Positions 1 to 5,093 of a DNA stretch of 5,093 bases are shown piece after piece (position 1 is the first letter of the stretch; every line of letters begins with the position of its first letter). The notes under the pieces were generated by a model that was given only the letters and a program-made list of their open reading frames with translations, was not told the DNA's origin and made no database searches. Source of the DNA: Marinagarivorans sp. UBA5868 (GTDB lineage: Bacteria > Pseudomonadota > Gammaproteobacteria > Pseudomonadales > Cellvibrionaceae); assembly GCA_002432095.1 (NCBI GenBank), contig DJFQ01000210.1, positions 11,782 through 16,874 of the forward strand. Reading direction: 5' to 3'. The translations under genes were made by a program, and so were the position numbers.

Positions 1-684
1 GCATTCCATCGCTTGCGAACAAGTCAGCCAGTTGTTTTCAGCGGGGTGAACCAGTAAGCCTGCACCGGCAGCCAGATGCAGCCGCAAGGGCTGGAAGAGT
101 ATGCCTTTAACCCAGAAATACCGCTGAAATGGAGCTTCGAATGGCGTTTCAAGCCGTTGGCTAAGTGGCAGTTGATGACTGCGCAGACGATCAAGTTTGC
201 GGTCAAGGCGATCTTGCAGACTTGGTCCAAGCCAGTGGACTTCTCCTGCATGCTCGACACCAAGAAAAAATTTTACCGCTGTTTCCAGATGCACGGTCGC
301 CGTCGCGCTGGTGAGGAGAAAGTCCAATTCACCAACGGTAATCCGGTTGCCGTGGGAGTTATGGGTATAAATGCGACGGTTGTGGTCGAGCACTCTTAGT
401 TCCGCTAGAGGGGCATGACTGAGATAAAACAGGATGAGGCGCTCGAAATAGAGCCCTAGTCGTCGGCGGGACGCTTCCGCAACAAAGGCCTCAAGAGGCT
501 GGGGATGGTGTTGAAGATGCTCCAACCACTTGCGCAATACTTCGGGTGATTGTGTGGGTACAAACCGGCGGTAGGGCGGTAGATCCTCCAGCAGATCAAA
601 AGCGGGCGACAAGGTCCAACACAGATCGCGTACCAAGGGGTGATGAAAATGAAAATAGTCCGGCAAGTCGGTCGCGTCAGGCAT
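1..684 (-). CDS. DUF1853 family protein, N-terminal part (cut by left edge)
   Basis: This reverse-strand frame starts at the ATG read from 684 to 682 and stays open to base 1, giving 228 codons without a stop. The C-terminus lies outside the window. I recognise the DUF1853 family by several blocks: LGLYFERLILFYL (residues 76-88), GELDFLL (118-124), HLETAVKFFLG (132-142), WLGPSLQDRLDRKLDRL (151-167) and HQLPLS (170-175). No signal peptide or membrane segment is visible, so the protein is probably cytosolic. The start is well fixed: upstream in frame there is no ATG, GTG or TTG before a TGA. The ribosome site is weak, a GAG only about three bases from the ATG and lying inside a small hairpin. 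The gene is divergent from nadK. The function of the family is not established. A Glu/Asp/Glu/Lys pattern (E81, D121, E134, K138) is faintly like PD-(D/E)XK nucleases, which is only a hypothesis. Confidence 0.9.
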   Translation of the reverse strand, partial: MPDATDLPDYFHFHHPLVRDLCWTLSPAFDLLEDLPPYRRFVPTQSPEVLRKWLEHLQHHPQPLEAFVAEASRRRLGLYFERLILFYLSHAPLAELRVLDHNRRIYTHNSHGNRITVGELDFLLTSATATVHLETAVKFFLGVEHAGEVHWLGPSLQDRLDRKLDRLRSHQLPLSQRLETPFEAPFQRYFWVKGILFQPLRLHLAAGAGLLVHPAENNWLTCSQAMEC

Positions 685-687
685 TGT

Positions 688-700
688 CTCAGTCGCTGAG
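688..700. other. Small perfect inverted repeat at the DUF1853 start
   Basis: CTCAG-TCG-CTGAG is a perfect five-base-pair stem with a three-base loop, ending four bases before the DUF1853 start codon on the minus strand. In that transcript the stem would contain the only purine-rich stretch (CTGAG) that could serve as ribosome binding site, so it could lower translation. With five pairs it may also be chance. It lies upstream of the nadK promoter candidate. Confidence 0.3.
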
Positions 701-732
701 TGTTTTGGCTGTTCCTGGGTAGATCATTCCCG

Positions 733-739
733 GATAATA
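733..739. promoter_or_regulatory. Possible overlapping divergent -10 elements
   Basis: GATAAT (733-738) on the plus strand and TATTAT (739-734) on the minus strand each match five of six bases of the sigma-70 -10 consensus. They sit in the 84-base space between the divergent DUF1853 and nadK genes. They would give leaders of roughly 24 bases for nadK and 43 bases for DUF1853. I could not find a convincing -35 box at 16-18 bases for either direction: the plus strand has TTGGCT at 705-710, which is 22 bases away, and the minus strand has only a T-rich stretch near 757-762. The call therefore rests on the -10 matches and on position alone. Confidence 0.25.
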
Positions 740-768
740 GGCTGCTTTCGTGTGCGGAAAAACCGTTT

Positions 769-1659
769 ATGAGCCAATTCAACAAAGTCGGCCTGGTGGG
801 GCGCCTTGGCAGTGAAGCTGCCTACTACTCGTTGCAGCGCCTTATTTTGTTTTTGCAAAAGCAGGGCGTGGAGATTTTTCTCGATGAAGAAACGGCGGCT
901 TCTGCACCGGTCACCAAGTTGCCGCGGCTGGAGCGCGATGCCCTGGCGGATCAGTGTGATTTGGTGATTGTGGTCGGCGGGGACGGGAGTCTGCTCAGCA
1001 CGGCGCGCAGCATGTGCCGCACCGGCGTGCCTTTGTTGGGTATTAACCGTGGCCGCTTAGGATTTCTCACCGACATCATGCCGGAAGAAATTGAGCGCAA
1101 GGTGGGTGCAGTACTCGACGGTAAATATCTGGCCGAAGAGCGTTTTCTGCTGGATTGCCATGTCTATCGTGGCGGCCAGTTGATGAGTTCCGGAACGGCG
1201 CTGAATGATGTGGTGCTGCATCCGGGCGAATACATCCGCATGATCGAATTCGAACTCTATATCGACAATGAGTTTGTCTATCGCCAGCGCTCTGACGGCC
1301 TGATTATTTCCACTCCCACCGGCTCCACAGCCTATGCGCTCAGCGTCGGTGGTCCCATCATGCACCCCGGCCTCGACGCTATTGTGGTTGTGCCTCTCAA
1401 TCCCCACACGTTGAGCAGTCGGCCAATTGTGGTGCATGGGGATGCTGAAATTCGGGTGGTGGTCGGTGACCAGCGCGATATTCGCCCGCATGTCACCTGC
1501 GATGGCCAGACCCATCAGGTCACCACCGTTGATGACGAAATCGTCGTACGGAAAAAGCCGGAAAAACTGCGTTTGATCCACCCGGAAGATCACGATTTCT
1601 ATGAAATCTGCCGCACTAAACTCGGCTGGGCGTCCCACGCCGGCAACGGCTTTAACTGA
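769..1659 (+). CDS. nadK: NAD kinase (ATP:NAD 2'-phosphotransferase)
   Basis: The product phosphorylates NAD to NADP using ATP in the cytosol, the last step of NADP synthesis. The 296-residue protein has the family hallmarks in order: an N-terminal KVGLVGRLGS strand (6-15), the catalytic GGDGS motif (70-74), GINRGRLGFLTD (91-102), the NDVVLH segment (146-151), the glycine-rich S-TPTGSTAYALSVGGP region (181-196) and a C-terminal LIHPEDHDFYEICRTKLGW block (269-287). Length and sequence closely match the roughly 295-residue Pseudomonas enzyme, including a short tail after LGW. I chose the ATG at 769 because the protein then begins as the family does. A GTG at 700 in the same frame would add 23 unrelated residues. 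The ribosome site is weak (GCGGAAA, about 10 bases upstream). It is the first gene of the plus-strand series, and the next gene starts nine bases after its stop. Confidence 0.97.
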   Translation: MSQFNKVGLVGRLGSEAAYYSLQRLILFLQKQGVEIFLDEETAASAPVTKLPRLERDALADQCDLVIVVGGDGSLLSTARSMCRTGVPLLGINRGRLGFLTDIMPEEIERKVGAVLDGKYLAEERFLLDCHVYRGGQLMSSGTALNDVVLHPGEYIRMIEFELYIDNEFVYRQRSDGLIISTPTGSTAYALSVGGPIMHPGLDAIVVVPLNPHTLSSRPIVVHGDAEIRVVVGDQRDIRPHVTCDGQTHQVTTVDDEIVVRKKPEKLRLIHPEDHDFYEICRTKLGWASHAGNGFN

Positions 1660-1668
1660 GGGGGATGT

Positions 1669-2640
1669 ATGGCCGCGACGCCGGGGGACTGGCAGGGGTA
1701 TGACATCATTGGCGACGTCCATGGGTGCGCGAACACTCTGGAGAAGCTTCTGCAAAAAATGGGGTACGAGCACGTGGCGGGGGCTTATCGGCATCCGCGC
1801 CGTCAGGCGGTGTTTCTTGGCGACGTGGTGGACCGGGGGCCGCATATTCGCGAGGCTCTGCATCTCGTCAAAAACATGGTTGATTGTGGCAGCGCGGTCT
1901 GTGTATTAGGCAATCATGAATTCAATGCGATTTGTTACACCACACCTGTGCCGCAGGACAGGGACCAGGGTTACGTGCGCGCCCACAATTCCCGTCACAA
2001 CCGCCTGATCGCCGAAACCCTGGAGCAGTTCGCCTGTTATCCCGAAGAGTGGCGAATGTTTCTCCAGTGGTTCAAAACCTTGCCGCTGTTTCTCGAAATG
2101 CCAGGTTTTCGGGTGGTTCACGCATGCTGGGATCAAGGGTTGATCGACGAATACAAAGCACGCTACGGCAGCTCTCAGTTGCGCGAAGAGTTGATTGTGG
2201 AGTCCATGGATCCCCACAGTTTCGCCGGCCGGGTGTTTGACAGGTTGACCCGCGGGACTGGTATTTCCCTGCCGCGGGGAACCACCATTACCGGGCGGGA
2301 TGGTTATGTCCGCGAATCCTTTCGTACCAAATTTTGGGCTCACAACCCGAGAACGTATCGTGACGTTGTTTTTCAACCGGACCCGCTGCCCGAGGACATT
2401 GCCGACAAACCGCTGTCTGTGTGGGAAAACGAGCAGCTGCTGCGCTATGGCGCCCAGGAGCTTCCTGTGTTTGTCGGTCATTATTGGTTGCAGGGCAGCC
2501 CTCGGCCGTTACGGGGAAACGTGGCGTGTCTTGATTACAGTGCGGTGAAGTTTGGTCGTCTGGTGGCTTACCGTTTTGACGGTGAGAGCAAACTGTCCAC
2601 GGATAAATTTGTCTGGGTGTATGTCGATCCAGAACACTAA
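1669..2640 (+). CDS. PPP-superfamily metallophosphoesterase
   Basis: This is a 323-residue phosphatase of the calcineurin-like/PPP fold, which binds two metal ions. Visible motifs are GDVHG (15-19), GDVVDRG (51-57) and GNHE (81-84), followed by candidate metal-binding histidines H151 (VVHAC) and H271 (VGHYW). The order and spacing fit the PPP type, which includes ApaH (diadenosine tetraphosphate hydrolase), PrpE-like enzymes and protein Ser/Thr phosphatases. It is longer than ApaH (about 280 residues) and has GNHE rather than GNHD, so I do not call it apaH. Substrate is unknown: a dinucleotide, a phosphoprotein or another phosphoester are all possible. There is no signal peptide or membrane segment, so it is probably cytosolic. 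The ATG at 1669 follows a strong Shine-Dalgarno stretch (GAGGGGG, 1658-1664) that overlaps the nadK stop, which suggests translation linked to nadK. Confidence 0.93.
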   Translation: MAATPGDWQGYDIIGDVHGCANTLEKLLQKMGYEHVAGAYRHPRRQAVFLGDVVDRGPHIREALHLVKNMVDCGSAVCVLGNHEFNAICYTTPVPQDRDQGYVRAHNSRHNRLIAETLEQFACYPEEWRMFLQWFKTLPLFLEMPGFRVVHACWDQGLIDEYKARYGSSQLREELIVESMDPHSFAGRVFDRLTRGTGISLPRGTTITGRDGYVRESFRTKFWAHNPRTYRDVVFQPDPLPEDIADKPLSVWENEQLLRYGAQELPVFVGHYWLQGSPRPLRGNVACLDYSAVKFGRLVAYRFDGESKLSTDKFVWVYVDPEH

Positions 2641-2652
2641 AAGGCAGCAATA

Positions 2653-3516
2653 ATGACCATGGTGAAATTATGCGGTTTTGCACCAGGGCAGGATCTCTCA
2701 CTGATACGCGATCATCTAGAGGCTCAGGGGATACCGTATCAAGTGCGCGAATCGGGTGGGGGCGCTGAGCTTTGGGTGGACGATCAACATCTGGATATGG
2801 CCGCAGCTGTGTTGGACCACCTGGTGCGGCGCGACCCCTCCGCCTCGTCTTCATCCCGGCGGATTTTAGCGAAGGCTTTCTTGCACACTTGGCCGATCAC
2901 TATTGCCACCATGTTACTTGGCGTTGCAGGCTTCCTGCTGGTGGCGTTCGCGCCGGGCTGGCTCGGGGTATTCACGTTTACGGAAGTATCGCTTTATGTA
3001 AGTTACGCCATGTCAGCCAGCTTTGTGCAGACCTACTGGGTGGAGCATCAATGGTGGCGGTTGATTACGCCGGCGTTTCTGCATTTCGGTATTTGGCACG
3101 TGTTGTTCAACAGCATGGCGTTATGGGAACTGGGGCGCAGATTAGAATTTGTGTTGCCGCGATTCATATACCTAACGGTTTTGGCGGTTACGGGAATTGC
3201 GGCCAACGTGATGCAGCATCTGTTACCGGGATCGCCTATTTTCGGGGGCCTATCTGGCGTGATATTCGGTCTGTTTGGCGCCATTGCGGTTTTGTACCGA
3301 CGCACTGCCTCACCAGTTTTGAATCTCCCTCGCGGACTCTATATCCTTGCTCTGGTTTCGCTTGTGATTTTGCCATTCGTATTAAAGACGTTTGCCATTC
3401 ACGTAGCTAACGGCGCGCATGTCGGAGGTTTGGTTGCCGGTCTGGTATTGGGTGCGGTTTTGCCAGTGAACTTAGTGCGACGCTTCCCAGAACAGGCTCC
3501 TTCCACCTACATTTGA
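2653..3516 (+). CDS. glpG: GlpG-type rhomboid intramembrane serine protease
   Basis: This is an inner-membrane protease that cleaves transmembrane segments of other proteins. The 287-residue product has a soluble cytoplasmic N-terminal domain (about 1-65, with ELWVDD at 39-44 as in GlpG), then about six membrane helices: roughly 81-102, 139-159, 168-188, 199-217, 227-246 and 252-272. The L1-loop WR motif (W135-R136) is present. HxxxN (H149, N153) matches the oxyanion-side residues. GLSG (199-202) carries the catalytic Ser201, and ANGAHVGG (252-259) carries the catalytic His256. Ser201 falls at the same number as in E. coli GlpG as I recall it. All catalytic residues are intact, so it should be active. 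The start follows AAGG (2641-2644) at good spacing and 12 bases after the phosphatase stop; M3 (2659) is a possible alternative. Its substrate cannot be inferred here, and no glp regulon genes are nearby. Confidence 0.93.
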   Translation: MTMVKLCGFAPGQDLSLIRDHLEAQGIPYQVRESGGGAELWVDDQHLDMAAAVLDHLVRRDPSASSSSRRILAKAFLHTWPITIATMLLGVAGFLLVAFAPGWLGVFTFTEVSLYVSYAMSASFVQTYWVEHQWWRLITPAFLHFGIWHVLFNSMALWELGRRLEFVLPRFIYLTVLAVTGIAANVMQHLLPGSPIFGGLSGVIFGLFGAIAVLYRRTASPVLNLPRGLYILALVSLVILPFVLKTFAIHVANGAHVGGLVAGLVLGAVLPVNLVRRFPEQAPSTYI

Positions 3517-3561
3517 TCGTCAATATCTCGTTTTTGTAGTCGCTGCTGCAGGTTGTTTTAG

Positions 3562-3831
3562 ATGAGTAATTCCCAAATTCAGGCTGTGCTTGCCGCCATG
3601 ACCCCGCAGGTTTATGAGCGTTTTAAAAATGCCGTTGAGTTGCGCAAATGGCCCGATGGTAAGACATTAACCAGCGAGCAGCTGCAAACTTGTCTGCAGG
3701 CCATCATTGCGTATGAGCACCATCATTTCCCCGCCGAGCAAAGAACAGGTTACGTTCCACCTAAGACAGAACCCTGCGCCGACGACAGTCACATCCACAC
3801 TCATGAAACGCCGCTGACTTGGCGTAAATAA
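3562..3831 (+). CDS. yeaC: YeaC-like DUF1315 family small protein
   Basis: This 89-residue protein has the DUF1315 signature MTPQVYERFKNAVELRKWPDG (13-33) and then LTSEQLQTCLQAIIAYE (36-52), close to E. coli YeaC (about 90 residues). The function of the family is not known to me. The first 52 residues look like a compact helical domain with no membrane segment. The tail is richer in metal-type ligands: H53-H55 (EHHHF), C72 and an alternating H77/H79/H81 (SHIHTHE), which could bind a metal ion, though this is inference. The start is ATG 3562, immediately preceded by an in-frame TAG. A weak AGG (3549-3551) lies about ten bases upstream. It sits 45 bases after the rhomboid gene and 44 before pepN, consistent with the same transcript. 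Confidence 0.9.
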   Translation: MSNSQIQAVLAAMTPQVYERFKNAVELRKWPDGKTLTSEQLQTCLQAIIAYEHHHFPAEQRTGYVPPKTEPCADDSHIHTHETPLTWRK

Positions 3832-3840
3832 TCGACACAT

Positions 3841-3879
3841 ATGCCAGGGACGGCACTCCATATGAGACGCCCTGAATGA
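3841..3879 (+). other. Short ORF (12 codons) ending in ATGA overlap with pepN
   Basis: Between yeaC and pepN there is a 12-codon frame, MPGTALHMRRPE, whose TGA stop (3877-3879) overlaps the pepN ATG (3876-3878) as ATGA. It has a second internal ATG at 3862 and lies in the same frame as yeaC, separated from it only by the TAA and three codons. ATGA overlaps often couple translation, so it could act as a leader peptide or, by readthrough, as a yeaC extension. The ATG at 3841 has no Shine-Dalgarno sequence, and the frame is short enough to be chance. Confidence 0.2.
3864..3867 (+). promoter_or_regulatory. Candidate ribosome binding site of pepN
   Basis: GAGA at 3864-3867, eight bases before the ATG at 3876, is the best purine-rich stretch available to initiate pepN. 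It is a weak match. The start is supported more strongly by the in-frame TGA at 3873-3875, directly before the ATG, which rules out any longer version. Confidence 0.4.
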
Positions 3880-5093
3880 CCGCATCCCAACCGAAAACGA
3901 TCCATCTAAAAGATTATTGCCCGCCCGAATTTCGCATCCTGACAACTCACCTGCATTTCAACCTGCAACCGCAATTTACCGAAGTAAAATCTGTGCTGCG
4001 GCTGGAGCGCCAAGGTGGCGGAGAAGTGCCTTTGCGACTTCATGGGCAGGATTTGCAGTTGCGCGAGTTGAGCCTTGACGGTCGCGCCTTACGCCCAGAG
4101 GAATACGCATTGGATGAGGATGGGCTGACGGTGTACTCGGTGCCGCAGAGCTTCGAATTCAGCAGTACTGTGCATATCGAACCGCATAAAAACACGGCGC
4201 TCGAAGGTCTGTACCAATCCCGCGGACTCTACTGCACGCAGTGCGAAGCCGAAGGGTTTCGCAAGATCACTTATTACTTGGATAGGCCGGACGTGTTAAG
4301 CGTTTTCACGACTACTTTGGTGGCGCCACAGCAGGGCTATCCAGTTCTTTTGGCCAACGGTAATCGAATTGATTCGGGGGTCAACGACGATGGCACCCAC
4401 TATGCGACTTGGCACGATCCATTTCCCAAGCCCGCTTATTTATTTGCGCTGGTCGCTGGCGATCTTGCTTGTGTCGAGGATGAGTTCATTACCTGCAGTG
4501 GACGGCGCGTGGCACTGCAAATTTTTGTGGAAGAGAAAGATCGCGATAAATGCGGACACGCTATGGCGTCACTGAAAAATGCCATGCGTTGGGACGAGGA
4601 GGTATACGGTCGGGAATACGATTTGGATATCTACATGATTGTCGCGGTGGATGACTTCAATATGGGTGCCATGGAGAATAAAGGCCTTAACGTGTTTAAC
4701 ACTTCCTGCGTCCTCGCTAATCCGCGTACTACGACGGATGCGGGATTTCAGCGGGTAGAGGGCGTGGTAGCCCACGAATATTTCCACAACTGGTCGGGTA
4801 ACCGGGTGACCTGTCGAGACTGGTTTCAGTTGAGCTTGAAGGAAGGCTTCACCGTATTCCGCGACGCCGAGTTTTCCGCCGATATGGGCTCACGCACTGT
4901 TAAACGTGTGGAGGATGTCCAGCTATTGCGCACGCTGCAGTTTGCCGAGGACGCCGGCCCAATGGCGCATCCGGTGCAGCCGGCGTCGTTTATTGAGATT
5001 TCCAATTTTTACACCCTGACCGTTTACGAAAAAGGCGCCGAAGTGGTGCGCATGATTCATACCTTGTTGGGGCCGGAGCTGTTTCGCCGCGGC
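3876..5093 (+). CDS. pepN: Aminopeptidase N, N-terminal 406 residues (cut by right edge)
   Basis: This is the cytosolic M1-family zinc aminopeptidase, which removes N-terminal residues from peptides in protein turnover. The frame is open from ATG 3876 to the window end; E. coli PepN is about 870 residues, so a little under half is present. Visible features are an N-terminal beta domain (about 10-190), LYQSRGLYCTQCEAEGF (112-128) with the substrate-site Q122/E124, the exopeptidase motif GAMEN (264-268), and the zinc site HEYFH (H300, E301, H304) with the third ligand E323 in LKEGF, 18 residues further. FYTLTVYEKGAEVVRMIHTLLG (378-399) contains the conserved catalytic-site tyrosine region and matches E. 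coli closely. Every expected active-site residue in this half is intact. An in-frame TGA directly before the ATG fixes the start. It is the last visible gene of the series. Its C-terminal helical domain, and any terminator, lie outside the window. Confidence 0.97.
   Translation, partial: MTASQPKTIHLKDYCPPEFRILTTHLHFNLQPQFTEVKSVLRLERQGGGEVPLRLHGQDLQLRELSLDGRALRPEEYALDEDGLTVYSVPQSFEFSSTVHIEPHKNTALEGLYQSRGLYCTQCEAEGFRKITYYLDRPDVLSVFTTTLVAPQQGYPVLLANGNRIDSGVNDDGTHYATWHDPFPKPAYLFALVAGDLACVEDEFITCSGRRVALQIFVEEKDRDKCGHAMASLKNAMRWDEEVYGREYDLDIYMIVAVDDFNMGAMENKGLNVFNTSCVLANPRTTTDAGFQRVEGVVAHEYFHNWSGNRVTCRDWFQLSLKEGFTVFRDAEFSADMGSRTVKRVEDVQLLRTLQFAEDAGPMAHPVQPASFIEISNFYTLTVYEKGAEVVRMIHTLLGPELFRRG

Noticed and set aside
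76..399. A 107-codon plus-strand frame opposite DUF1853
   Set aside because: It is antisense to the recognised DUF1853 frame, whose conserved blocks span this region, and has no ribosome site or domain.
700..768. A longer nadK starting at the GTG at 700
   Set aside because: The extra 23 residues have no counterpart in NadK proteins, the candidate -10 element would lie inside the coding region, and the ATG at 769 gives the usual length and N-terminus.
456..785. A 109-codon minus-strand frame over the DUF1853 start and the intergenic region
   Set aside because: The neighbouring frame gives a clear DUF1853 protein over the same bases, and this one has no family resemblance.
1057..1863. A 268-codon open frame on the minus strand across nadK and the phosphatase start
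   Set aside because: It is antisense to two clearly recognised genes and its translation resembles no protein family; it is a by-product of the codon use of the real genes.
2288..2854. A 188-codon minus-strand frame
   Set aside because: It is rich in Arg and Pro with no domain, and lies opposite the phosphatase and rhomboid genes, as expected of a shadow frame.
2772..3410. A 212-codon plus-strand frame inside glpG
   Set aside because: The overlapping glpG frame has all rhomboid catalytic motifs, whereas this one has no recognisable protein features and no ribosome site.
3517..3561. The T-rich spacer between glpG and yeaC as a terminator
   Set aside because: There is a TTTTT run but no stem-loop before it, so an intrinsic terminator is not supported.

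Overview
The window looks like ordinary, gene-dense chromosome from a gammaproteobacterium. The NAD kinase, rhomboid protease and aminopeptidase N all read like Pseudomonas/Enterobacteria-type proteins. The gene order (DUF1853, then divergently nadK - PPP-type phosphatase - glpG-like rhomboid - yeaC/DUF1315 - pepN) resembles what I recall from Pseudomonas and related Pseudomonadales/Cellvibrionales. I infer the lineage from protein resemblance and synteny recalled from memory; no marker gene here settles the genus.

Layout. Positions 1-684 (minus) hold the N-terminal 228 codons of a DUF1853 protein that runs off the left edge. An 84-base divergent intergenic region (685-768) follows, with a possible pair of overlapping -10 elements and a small hairpin. 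The plus strand then carries a tightly packed, probably co-transcribed series: nadK (769-1659), a PPP-superfamily metallophosphatase (1669-2640), a GlpG-type rhomboid protease (2653-3516), a yeaC/DUF1315 small protein (3562-3831) and the first 406 codons of pepN (3876 to the right edge). Gaps are 9, 12, 45 and 44 bases. I see no terminator between them and no gene-free stretch longer than 84 bases.

How they fit. NadK makes NADP from NAD; PepN is a broad-specificity cytosolic zinc aminopeptidase; GlpG is an inner-membrane serine protease. The phosphatase and the YeaC protein are conserved neighbours without a role I can assign. Nothing shows that they form one pathway, and the cluster may be just a conserved housekeeping operon.

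I found no mobile element, CRISPR array, RNA gene, phage gene or obvious new defence system. The points most worth a second look are the phosphatase paired with NAD kinase, a nuclease-like residue pattern in the DUF1853 protein, a Cys/His cluster at the end of YeaC, and a short reading frame after yeaC that ends in an ATGA overlap with the pepN start.
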